Positions 57,436 to 64,000 of a stretch of DNA of 64,000 nt are shown here, piece by piece (within the stretch, counting starts at the first letter, position 1; each line of letters starts with the position of its first letter). This DNA comes from Verrucomicrobiota bacterium (lineage in GTDB: Bacteria; Verrucomicrobiota; Verrucomicrobiia; Verrucomicrobiales; Akkermansiaceae), in contig RDYP01000003.1 of the NCBI GenBank assembly GCA_004293445.1, forward strand, positions 124,001 to 188,000, read 5' to 3'. The notes beneath the pieces were generated by a model that saw only the letters and a program-made list of their open reading frames with translations, did not search any database and was not told where the DNA came from. The translations under genes and the position numbers were made by a program.

Positions 57436-57798
57436 TTAAAGCCGACGAGCCGCGCGACCTTCATCGATGAGGGTCCAGAAATGCTTCGATTTCGCCAGTT
57501 CTTCGTCCTCGGCAATCGGGATCTTCGAGCGGAAGGCGAAGTCGGAGAAGGTCCCCTTGTGGAGGACTCGATGGACGACGACTTGGCCGTCCTTGACCTC
57601 GAAGTAAAAGCGCCAGTCTTTCGCGCGAAAGCGGTGCAAGGTACGGCCATCGCGCTCGATCTTTCCGAAACGCTCGCCGTCGAGGTTTTCCAAGTCGCGC
57701 TCGGTAACCTTAAACTCATCGAGCAGCTCGAGTTGTTCGAGAGTGCCAAGCCGTGAAATTTCCGCCGCACTGATTTCGTTGAAGACGATTTGGAACAC
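57436..57798 (-). CDS. RelE/ParE-like protein without an antitoxin gene
   Basis: The 120-residue protein resembles RelE-superfamily toxins in size and in the core FGKIERDGRTLHRFRAKDWRFYFEVKDGQVVVHRVL. No antitoxin gene is adjacent, so if it is a toxin its partner is elsewhere or lost. It may instead be a housekeeping relative found in this phylum. No hallmark catalytic residues can be assigned with confidence. Confidence 0.55.
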   Translation of the reverse strand: MFQIVFNEISAAEISRLGTLEQLELLDEFKVTERDLENLDGERFGKIERDGRTLHRFRAKDWRFYFEVKDGQVVVHRVLHKGTFSDFAFRSKIPIAEDEELAKSKHFWTLIDEGRAARRL

Positions 57799-57875
57799 GG
57801 CGGGAGCTTGGAAGCACCGCCGCTAAAATCCAAATCCGAATTTACAGTCAGCTCCCAACACCTAGTTTCATCGAG

Positions 57876-58682
57876 ATGAGATTCACCGCCGCCCTGCTCG
57901 CATTCACCTTCGCCTCCGCATCCGCCGCCGAACCGGCTGGCTTGAAATTGATGCTGATCACCGGCGGCTGCTGCCACGACTACAAGACTCAGAAAGATAT
58001 CCTGAAGCAGGGACTGGAAGAGCGGATCAACGTGCGTGTGGACCAAATCTACGTCGACGACGGAAGCACACGCCCACCCTTGCCGATTCACGGAAATCCA
58101 GACTACGCAGCAGGTTACGATCTGGTCATTCACGACCAATGCGCCGCGGACATCAGCGATCCAGCCATCGTGCGCGGGGTGCTCAAACCCCACCTCGAAG
58201 GACTGCCCGCGGTCGCCCTTCATTGTGCGATGCACAGTTATCGCAGCGGTGATTTTCAGCGCAAAGTCGAGACCTTGGGTGGCGACGGCTCCCTGTGGTT
58301 CGAATTTCTAGGCCTCCAGTCGAGCGGCCACGGCCCACAGCAACCCATTGACATTTCATTCACCGACAAGCGCCATCCCGCGACGCGAGGCTTGAAGGAC
58401 TGGACCACCATTCAGGAGGAACTCTACAACAACGTCCGACTTTTCGACAGCGCCCGCCCTCTGGCCACGGGCACTCAGGGCAATGCCAACGCGGTGGTGA
58501 TCTGGACCAATCTTTACGGACCGAAGAAGACTCGGGTGTTCTGCACCACCCTCGGTCATAACAATGAGACCGTGAAAGACGCTCGCTACCTCGATCTCGT
58601 CGCGAAGGGCGTGCTCTGGGCGACCGGTAAACTCAGCGAGGACGGCCGACCGCTTCCCGGCTACGGCAGAAGGAAGAAATGA
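57876..58682 (+). CDS. ThuA-like secreted protein
   Basis: The signal peptide MRFTAALLAFTFASASA leads into a 268-residue ThuA-domain (trehalose-utilisation-like) protein. Motifs: LMLITGGCCHDYKTQKDIL, YDLVIHDQCAADI, VALHCAMHSYR, and VIWTNLYGPKKTRVFCTTLGHN. ThuA proteins are class I glutamine-amidotransferase-like and act on sugars; they are abundant in Verrucomicrobia and Planctomycetes. The substrate is unknown. Confidence 0.85.
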   Translation: MRFTAALLAFTFASASAAEPAGLKLMLITGGCCHDYKTQKDILKQGLEERINVRVDQIYVDDGSTRPPLPIHGNPDYAAGYDLVIHDQCAADISDPAIVRGVLKPHLEGLPAVALHCAMHSYRSGDFQRKVETLGGDGSLWFEFLGLQSSGHGPQQPIDISFTDKRHPATRGLKDWTTIQEELYNNVRLFDSARPLATGTQGNANAVVIWTNLYGPKKTRVFCTTLGHNNETVKDARYLDLVAKGVLWATGKLSEDGRPLPGYGRRKK

Positions 58683-58762
58683 GCGGTCGAGGCGCGTATG
58701 CGCATCGAAGATCTGACATAGGACGAGCAAGGCTCCGTCGATGCGCCCAAAATGCGTGAGGC

Positions 58763-59329
58763 TCAGGCAAGCAGGGTGCCGCGCGAGTAGAGCGCGAGGA
58801 CCGGGATGCCGCGGGCTTCGATCGCTTGCCGGCCGCCTTCCTCGCGATCGACCAGCACGAGAGCAAAAGCGACCTTGCCGCCCTCACGCTCGATGACATC
58901 GATCGCCTTCAGGGTGGAGCCGCCGGTGGTGATCACGTCATCCACCACCACCACGGTGTCGCCGGCCTTGAAGTTGCCTTCGATCTGTTTTCCGCGCCCG
59001 TGGCCTTTCGGTTCCTTGCGGACGGTGAAAACTTGCAGGGCTTCATCGGGATGAGCCGTCGCACTCGCCATCCCAACAGCGAGAGAGATCGGGTCCGCGC
59101 CGAGAGTCATCCCGCCGATCGCATCGATCTCCAATCCCTCCGCCTGGATCTTGGTGCGAACCGCGTCCCAGCCGAGCTTGCCGATGAGGTTCGCGCCAAA
59201 GGGATCGAGCGCGGTGACGCGGCAGTCGATGTAGAGATCGCTCTCCTTGCCGGAGGCGAGGGTGAAGGTTCCGGTGCGGACGGATTTCTCGAGGAGCAGA
59301 GCTTTCAGCGCGGCGGCGGTGTCGGGCAT
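58763..59329 (-). CDS. pyrE: Orotate phosphoribosyltransferase
   Basis: PyrE makes orotidine 5'-phosphate from orotate and PRPP in pyrimidine synthesis. The ATG at 59329 (MPDTAAALKALLLEKSV) gives 188 residues. Motifs: GTFTLASGKESDLYIDCR, FTVRKEPKGHG, and the PRPP loop VVVVDDVITTGGSTLKAI. An AAGAC-rich spacer lies upstream. Confidence 0.95.
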   Translation of the reverse strand: MPDTAAALKALLLEKSVRTGTFTLASGKESDLYIDCRVTALDPFGANLIGKLGWDAVRTKIQAEGLEIDAIGGMTLGADPISLAVGMASATAHPDEALQVFTVRKEPKGHGRGKQIEGNFKAGDTVVVVDDVITTGGSTLKAIDVIEREGGKVAFALVLVDREEGGRQAIEARGIPVLALYSRGTLLA

Positions 59330-59400
59330 GGAGAAAGCAGAGACACAAGACCGGCAGACGCAAGACTCAAGACTTGGAAATCGTGGCAAGACGCGGAAAG
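59330..59400. repeat. AAGAC-rich spacer upstream of pyrE
   Basis: AAGAC recurs several times (ACACAAGACC, GCAAGACTCAAGACTTGG) in a short stretch. It resembles other loosely repeated words between genes in this window. It may include the pyrE promoter. Confidence 0.35.
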
Positions 59401-59465
59401 GGTGGGGGCGCGGGGGGATGAAAGAAAGAATCGCCGAGTGCTTTTTACTTTCGGGGCCTATCTGC

Positions 59466-59502
59466 AAAAAAGCCGCCGACCCGGATCGGGACGGCGGCTT
59501 TT
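59466..59502. terminator. Bidirectional terminator after rpmA
   Basis: GCCGCCG-A-CCCG-GAT-CGGG-A-CGGCGGC forms a stem with A6 on one side and T4 on the other. It lies 18 bases after the rpmA stop codon. Confidence 0.85.
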
Positions 59503-59519
59503 CAAAAAACGCAGCGCGC

Positions 59520-59777
59520 TCAGTTCGCAGTGGCGGTGGCGCTCACGTTGACGCGGCGACCGTCCTTGTCGAAGAACACGCGGCCATCGATCACGGAGAA
59601 GATGGTGTGGTCCTTGCCAATGCCGACACCGGCACCGGGGTGCCACTTGGTGCCGCGCTGGCGGATGATGATGTTGCCCGGGATAACGGCTTGACCGCCG
59701 AACTTCTTCACGCCGAGGCGCTTGGAGCGGGAATCGCGACCGTTTTTGACGGAGCCTTGACCTTTCTTGTGAGCCAT
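59520..59777 (-). CDS. rpmA: 50S ribosomal protein L27
   Basis: L27 is a small basic ribosomal protein near the peptidyl-transferase centre. The 85-residue product begins [20 protein letters not shown] and has the standard [19 protein letters not shown]. It is the second gene of the rplU-rpmA pair. Confidence 0.97.
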   Translation of the reverse strand: MAHKKGQGSVKNGRDSRSKRLGVKKFGGQAVIPGNIIIRQRGTKWHPGAGVGIGKDHTIFSVIDGRVFFDKDGRRVNVSATATAN

Positions 59778-59798
59778 AAAATCAGAGTGATTGGAGGA

Positions 59799-60110
59799 TT
59801 AGCCAGCGATGGAGGTGATCTCCAACTGGGTCAGATGACGGCGGAAGCCGATGGTCTTGTGGAAGCCCTTGCGGCGCTTGAACTTGAAGGCAACGCCCTT
59901 CGGTCCGCGGTGCTGCTGGACCACCTTGGCGGTCACGGTGGCTCCGTCCACGAGGGGGGCGCCGACCTTGATGCTTTCGCCTTCGCCGACCATGAGCACG
60001 TCGAAGGTAAGGGTGGCATCAACGTCCACGTCGAGTTTTTCGACGTCGATTTTGTCGCCCTGTTGGACGCGGTATTGTTTACCGCCGGTTTTGATGACTG
60101 CGTAGGCCAT
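59799..60110 (-). CDS. rplU: 50S ribosomal protein L21
   Basis: L21 is a ribosomal large-subunit protein. The ATG at 60110 gives MAYAVIKTGGKQYRVQQGDK and 103 residues, with the conserved HRGPKGVAFKFKRRKGFHKTIGFRR. It is the first gene of rplU-rpmA, 21 bases before rpmA. Confidence 0.97.
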   Translation of the reverse strand: MAYAVIKTGGKQYRVQQGDKIDVEKLDVDVDATLTFDVLMVGEGESIKVGAPLVDGATVTAKVVQQHRGPKGVAFKFKRRKGFHKTIGFRRHLTQLEITSIAG

Positions 60111-60234
60111 GACAGAAAGGAGATGCTTTGCCACCCGGGAGTCGGGCGGGCGGGGAGATCACCACGGCACAGGGCATCGGGCAAGGGAATTTTTTGAAAT
60201 CGACGAAGCCGCATCGATCAGGTTTTTGCAAGGC

Positions 60235-60657
60235 ATGGATCAGGTGCTGCGGGACGAGCGGGAAATGGAGGCGCTGGGCGAGACTCTGGGCGCAAAATTG
60301 CGGCCTGGAATGGTGCTCGCCCTTGTGGGAGGACTCGGCGCGGGAAAGACACGTCTGGCGAAAGGCGTGGCGCGGGGAGCCGGTTATCCGGGCGAGGTGA
60401 CGAGCCCGACCTTTTCTCTGGTTCACGAATACCGGGGCGGACGACTGCCCTTGTTTCACTTCGATCTCTACCGCTTGAAATCGGCGGACGAACTTTTATC
60501 GATCGGCTGGGACGAATTTTTTGATGAGCCAGGGGTCCTGATCGTCGAGTGGGCGGATTTGTTTCCGGAACTGCTACCGCCGACGACCTATTGGCTGCGC
60601 TTCGAAGTGCTGCCAGAGGGAGGACGCCGGCTTAGCGGAGACCTACTGCTCGGGTGA
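60235..60657 (+). CDS. tsaE: tRNA threonylcarbamoyladenosine biosynthesis ATPase TsaE
   Basis: TsaE assists TsaB/TsaD in making t6A37 in tRNA. The P-loop is VGGLGAGKTRLAKGVA, followed by SPTFSLVHEYRGGRLPLFHFDLYRL and VEWADLF. The ATG at 60235 (MDQVLRDEREMEALG) is preferred, giving 140 residues; earlier in-frame starts are in the rplU leader. It is divergent from rplU and slightly overlaps a small gene on the other strand. Confidence 0.9.
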   Translation: MDQVLRDEREMEALGETLGAKLRPGMVLALVGGLGAGKTRLAKGVARGAGYPGEVTSPTFSLVHEYRGGRLPLFHFDLYRLKSADELLSIGWDEFFDEPGVLIVEWADLFPELLPPTTYWLRFEVLPEGGRRLSGDLLLG

Positions 60658-60769
60658 CCGAGTTCAACGAACGGCTGGCGGTCCGATACAGGCTCTCGGG
60701 CAGGCTGCAAGCAGTCAGGCTGGCACCGACGACAGCGACGGCAATCAGGCGGAAGAGAAATGTTTTCAC
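60632..60769 (-). CDS. Tiny lipoprotein (45 aa)
   Basis: From a GTG at 60769 the translation reads MKTFLFRLIAVAVVGASLTA followed by Cys, a lipoprotein signal with lipobox LTAC. The mature part has 25 residues (SLPESLYRTASRSLNSV and a short basic end), rather like entericidin-type lipoproteins. It overlaps the 3' end of tsaE by 26 bases on the opposite strand. Its function is unknown. Confidence 0.6.
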   Translation of the reverse strand: MKTFLFRLIAVAVVGASLTACSLPESLYRTASRSLNSVTRAVGLR

Positions 60770-60802
60770 GATGTAACGAGGCTAGGAGCAGCTTCCGGCG
60801 AG

Positions 60803-61486
60803 TCAAGCGATGCGGCTGTCGAGCTGAAAGACCTGGCCGGAGGTGTGGGGAAGTCGGTCGTGAAGATGAAGAAGGAAGTCCGCGACGGCTTCCGGGGTAT
60901 TTTCGCGACCGAGCAGGTGTTCGGCGCGGACCTGCTCACGGCGTTTGGCAGAGAGGCTGGCAGTCATCGGGGTATCAAGAAAACCGGGTAGGATGGTATT
61001 CACCCGAATATTCGAGCGGCCGAGTTCGCGAGCCAAAGAGTGAGCGAGGCCGAGAAGTCCCGCCTTGGCAGCTGCGTAGGCGGCTTGGCCGTGGGGAGGG
61101 TGGCGAGCGGAATGACTGGAGATAAAAACGATATGGCCGCGACCGGTCCGCAGCATCGAACGGGAAGCCGCGGCTGCGCAGAGGGCCGCTCCGCGCAGAT
61201 TGACGGCGAGGACATCGTCCCAGGTCGCTTCATCCAGTCGAAGCAGCGGAGTGTCGCGGATGATGCCTGCATTGCAGATCAGCAGCGATGGGGAATGGAC
61301 ACGGAAAAAATCGCGCACCGCAGCGGCATCCGTTACGTCGAGCTCGCGTCGACCGGGTGCGAGGACCGGATGGCCTGCCGCCGCAAAGGCTCCGGCGATC
61401 GCTTGTCCGAGCCCGCCTTCGCCACCGGTGATCACCACGGGTCCAGTCACGGCGACGAGAATGGCGTGACATCGAGCCGACGGCAA
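60803..61486 (-). CDS. Short-chain dehydrogenase/reductase (FabG-like)
   Basis: The Rossmann cofactor motif is VVITGGEGGLGQAIA near the N-terminus, then ICNAGIIRDTPLL, the active-site Ser in FISSHSARH, and the catalytic Tyr-x3-Lys in AAYAAAKAG. At 227 residues it is a normal SDR. The substrate is not known; FabG-type ketoacyl reduction is one option. The N-terminus has about 13 residues before the first strand. Confidence 0.85.
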   Translation of the reverse strand: MPSARCHAILVAVTGPVVITGGEGGLGQAIAGAFAAAGHPVLAPGRRELDVTDAAAVRDFFRVHSPSLLICNAGIIRDTPLLRLDEATWDDVLAVNLRGAALCAAAASRSMLRTGRGHIVFISSHSARHPPHGQAAYAAAKAGLLGLAHSLARELGRSNIRVNTILPGFLDTPMTASLSAKRREQVRAEHLLGRENTPEAVADFLLHLHDRLPHTSGQVFQLDSRIA

Positions 61487-61518
61487 GAGCGCGGCTCGCT
61501 CACGGACGAGGGCTCCTA

Positions 61519-62043
61519 TTACTGGCCAGTAGTCGCCACCGGGCGGATGATGATGGCATGCTGTTCGTATCGGGCGACGGCACCGACCTGTTTCAATAGC
61601 ATCTCCAAGAGGGCCTTGGCGGGAACATGTTTCACTTGGAGGGTCACCTCGCGGGTGGCGAGCTGATGGGAGGGATCTTGGATCATAAAATTCGGGGCAA
61701 ACTTCCCGGCAGTTTCTTCTTCGACAAGCATGCCAAGCGCGGCAATGGCGTCGGAGAACTCGGTCTTGCTGAAATCGATTTGTCCGATAACCGATTCACT
61801 CAATTTCTTAGCGCGGGCACGGGCGGCGATGGAGCCTTGATTTTGCTTCAGTTCGGCAAGCTGGTAGCGCGCGTTGGCATGACCGGGTTGGAGGCGGAGG
61901 ACTTCGTTAAAGGCGGCTTCAGCGGCGATCACGTTGCCTTCGCGAACGGCAATCATGCCTTGCTGATAGATCCGGGCTATCGGGCTGGCGTGGCTGGCGG
62001 ACACACAGGAGATGACGATGCAAGCAAGCAGGAGTTTTTTCAT
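61519..62043 (-). CDS. Secreted protein with TPR-like and secretin-N-like regions (174 aa)
   Basis: The ATG at 62043 gives a signal peptide (MKKLLLACIVISCVSASHA). Residues about 28-75 look like one TPR unit (AEAAFNEVLRLQPGHANARYQLAEL). The C-terminal half (REVTLQVKHVPAKALLEMLLKQVGAVARYEQHAIIIRP) resembles the short N0/STN domain of secretins. The combination suggests a scaffold partner of an outer-membrane complex, but none is nearby. Confidence 0.65.
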   Translation of the reverse strand: MKKLLLACIVISCVSASHASPIARIYQQGMIAVREGNVIAAEAAFNEVLRLQPGHANARYQLAELKQNQGSIAARARAKKLSESVIGQIDFSKTEFSDAIAALGMLVEEETAGKFAPNFMIQDPSHQLATREVTLQVKHVPAKALLEMLLKQVGAVARYEQHAIIIRPVATTGQ

Positions 62044-62207
62044 GGCGAGATGATGGGTTGAGCGAGATCGACGCACGGATCAACGCAACGTCGCATTGCA
62101 ACTCATGCACAAAAAGAGCAGCGGGATCAACATTGATCCTCGCTTGAGAGCGGATGGCGAGGGGTCGGGGCTTGCGCGGATTCCCGGAAAATGTCCTTTC
62201 TCGGGTC

Positions 62208-63248
62208 ATGGACGGCGAGGACCAGCGGTGGATGCGAAGAGCTCTCGAGGAAGCGCGGCGAGGAGTGGGTCGCACCTCACCGAACCCCGCAGTCGGAGCA
62301 GTGATCGTCAAGAACGGGACGGAACTCGGCGCGGGATGGCATCGGGGTGCCGGCCTGCCGCATGCCGAGCGGGAGGCGATGGCGGCAGTTCGGGAACGCC
62401 ATGGGGCCGAGGCGCTGCGGGGCGCGGACGTTTATGTGAGTTTGGAACCTTGCTCGACCCATGGAAGAACGCCGCCCTGCACGATGGGCCTGATCGAGGC
62501 AGGGGTGGCGCGGGTCATTTATGCGGCGGAGGATCCGAATCCCTCCCATGCCGGGCGGGCGGACCGACTGTTAGAAGAAGCCGGCATTCAGGTCGTCCGC
62601 AACGTCCTGGCGGAAGAAGCACGGCGCTTGATTCGGCCTTTCGCGAAGGTCCAGAGCAGCGGCTTGCCTTGGGTGATTCTCAAGACTGCGATGAGTCTCG
62701 ATGGGCGGATCACGCGGCCGCCAGGCGAAGGCATGTGGCTGAGCGGGCCGGAGTCACGGGCGGAAGTCCAGCGCATCCGGGCGGAAGTCGATGCCGTGAT
62801 GACGTCGGGCGAGACGGTGCGGAGGGATTTGCCGCGTCTCGATCTACGCGATCCGGAATTGGCTGTAGGCCGTCAGCAGCCATGGCGGGTGGTTCTGACT
62901 CGAAATCCCGATCTCCTGCCTGCGGATGCGCCTTTATTCACCGATACCCATCGCGCGCGGACACTGGTTGAAACGCGCGATCACCCGGAGGAAGTCCTGC
63001 GGTCGCTCGTCAAAGAACGAGGAGTCTCAGCGGTGCTAGTCGAATGCGGTGGAAAACTTGCCGCCGTTCTACTGGAGGCGGGACTGGTCGACGAATGGGT
63101 CGGCTTCCTCGCGCCTCTTTTAGGTGGTGGACCGGTGCCGGCATTGGCTGGGAGCGGTCTACCTGAGGGGCTACGATTGAAAGATCCGCTGTTCCAGCGC
63201 TTTGGGCAGGACATCATGCTGCGCGCGGAAATAGAGCGCGCCGAATGA
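62208..63248 (+). CDS. ribD: Riboflavin biosynthesis deaminase/reductase
   Basis: RibD performs the deamination and reduction steps of riboflavin synthesis. The ATG at 62208 (MDGEDQRWMRRALEEARRG) gives 346 residues. The N-terminal CDA domain has NPAVGAVIVKNG, HAEREAM and CSTHGRTPPCT (zinc site). The C-terminal reductase domain has WVILKTAMSLDGRI and LVECGGKLAAVLLEAGLVDEW. No other rib genes are adjacent. Confidence 0.93.
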   Translation: MDGEDQRWMRRALEEARRGVGRTSPNPAVGAVIVKNGTELGAGWHRGAGLPHAEREAMAAVRERHGAEALRGADVYVSLEPCSTHGRTPPCTMGLIEAGVARVIYAAEDPNPSHAGRADRLLEEAGIQVVRNVLAEEARRLIRPFAKVQSSGLPWVILKTAMSLDGRITRPPGEGMWLSGPESRAEVQRIRAEVDAVMTSGETVRRDLPRLDLRDPELAVGRQQPWRVVLTRNPDLLPADAPLFTDTHRARTLVETRDHPEEVLRSLVKERGVSAVLVECGGKLAAVLLEAGLVDEWVGFLAPLLGGGPVPALAGSGLPEGLRLKDPLFQRFGQDIMLRAEIERAE

Positions 63249-63309
63249 GAATTTCACCAAAGTGGCATCACGACTTCATCCGGCGGAGAAAGAAGGGTCG
63301 TGCAATCCA

Positions 63310-63558
63310 ATGCACGAAATCATGAACATCCCATCCACCACCGTCAAAGTCCCCAACTGGCTTCTGCCCACAGCACGCTACGCCATCGCAGCCCTACTGA
63401 CGCTCTCCGGACCACTCGTCATGCTTGGTGCCATGGGTCTGGGTTTCCTCGTGGGTAGTCCGAGCCTTGGAGGATTCGGCCTCATCGCGGGCGCGCTGCT
63501 CAGCGCCTGCGGCGGACTCGGCTTGTTGTGGTCTCTGCCATGCGGTCGACGCCGCTGA
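63310..63558 (+). CDS. Small hypothetical membrane protein (82 aa)
   Basis: Unknown. Two hydrophobic stretches (about 23-48 and 51-76, YAIAALLTLSGPLVMLGAMG and GGFGLIAGALLSACGGLGLL) are followed by a short basic end. The ATG at 63310 is the first likely start. It is a plausible small inner-membrane protein. Confidence 0.5.
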   Translation: MHEIMNIPSTTVKVPNWLLPTARYAIAALLTLSGPLVMLGAMGLGFLVGSPSLGGFGLIAGALLSACGGLGLLWSLPCGRRR

Positions 63559-63584
63559 GGAGACATCCATCCAGCTGCGGTCGC

Positions 63585-63619
63585 AAAAAACCCGGCCATG
63601 CCGAATCGCAGGGCCGGGT
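63585..63619 (-). terminator. Terminator of the final secreted-protein gene
   Basis: ACCCGGCC and GGCCGGGT form an eight-base stem with a 14-base loop. On the minus strand it is followed by a T run. It is 22 bases past the stop codon of the gene at 63641. Confidence 0.85.
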
Positions 63620-63640
63620 GAAGCTTCAAGCCGAGGAATT

Positions 63641-63913
63641 TCAGCGGCAGCGGCGATAGCGAGCCGGGTGCTGATAGCGGGTCGAATACTCGTAGGAATG
63701 GCCGTGATGATGACGAACCGGTAGCACGCGAGTCCGGAACACCGGATGCCCGCAAGCATCATAGTAAGCGACATAGGTTTCCACCCAGGCCGGGCCACCG
63801 CAGGAACGATGGAATGACACGTAACTCCGCTCCCGACAGCCCCTGGCTTCTGCCAAAGGAGCAGCAAAAAGGGTTATGATCGCGATGCTTAGGACGGGTA
63901 TCAGTTTTTTCAT
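63641..63913 (-). CDS. Small secreted Arg/His/Tyr-rich protein (90 aa)
   Basis: A signal peptide (MKKLIPVLSIAIITLFAAPLAEA) leads to a mature part rich in Cys, Arg, His and Tyr (HHHGHSYEYSTRYQHPARYRRC). Cysteines at CRERSY, CGGPAW, CGHPVF and the C-terminal CR could form disulfides. It is probably an envelope protein; the histidines may bind metal. I do not recognise a family. Confidence 0.6.
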   Translation of the reverse strand: MKKLIPVLSIAIITLFAAPLAEARGCRERSYVSFHRSCGGPAWVETYVAYYDACGHPVFRTRVLPVRHHHGHSYEYSTRYQHPARYRRCR

Positions 63914-64000
63914 GGGATGTGCTTTCAACGCACCCCCCTTCGACGTGCGGGGCTTCACGCTATTCGACGGAAGAGTAAATTTTTCGCTGCGGAAATTTCG

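Overview
The window is a GC-rich chromosomal segment whose gene content points to the Verrucomicrobia, most likely the Luteolibacter/Verrucomicrobiaceae group. This is inference from a PEP-CTERM protein ending in VPEPS-helix-RRRR, a TIGR02597-type secreted protein, many tiny lipoproteins, DUF6807/PmoA-like and ThuA-like proteins, and weak or absent Shine-Dalgarno sites. No rRNA, tRNA or CRISPR array was recognised.

Layout. 1-11 kb: two unknown genes, leuC-leuD (leucine synthesis), three small membrane or lipoprotein genes, a divergent family-4 uracil-DNA glycosylase, an RND efflux pump with its adaptor, a SOUL-type lipoprotein and a CBM9-like protein. 11-16 kb: a DUF1287 protein, then alaS, whose reading frame is interrupted but not broken by a complete REP-associated tyrosine transposase (RAYT) element with 27-bp inverted ends, then a DnaQ-like exonuclease. 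16-23.5 kb: a minus-strand urea block, urtB-C-D-E followed by a small His-rich membrane protein and ureA-B-C, without urtA or ureDEFG. 23.7-28 kb: an alpha-glucan phosphorylase homologue lacking the PLP lysine, a DUF455/ATP-grasp fusion and a YkgJ-like Cys-cluster protein. 28-35 kb: a fucose locus (araC, class II aldolase and an enoyl-reductase-like gene on the minus strand; fucI and fucP on the plus strand). 35-38 kb: three small membrane proteins and a YacL-like PIN-TRAM protein. 38-46 kb: Nnr repair enzyme, amidase, RNA helicase, yqgF, manC and a PmoA-like protein. 46-50 kb: a second, longer RAYT with upstream direct repeats, and two lower-GC secreted-protein genes. 50-64 kb: housekeeping genes (thiE, accB-accC, trmB, comEC, pyrE, rplU-rpmA, tsaE, ribD), with short intergenic repeat arrays.

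How genes work together. The Urt permease and ATPases would import urea for UreABC, but the binding protein and nickel-insertion factors must be elsewhere. FucP, FucI and the aldolase form an L-fucose route lacking a kinase here, probably controlled by the AraC-type regulator. AccB and AccC are two of the acetyl-CoA carboxylase subunits. L21 and L27 form the usual ribosomal pair.

The most unusual feature is the RAYT/REP element carried in frame inside the single alaS reading frame seen here. Other points of interest are the lysine-less phosphorylase, paired 17-14-17 stem-loops with a shared loop at 28.4 kb, the uracil-DNA glycosylase with two of four Fe-S cysteines missing, and the His-rich protein translationally linked to ureA.
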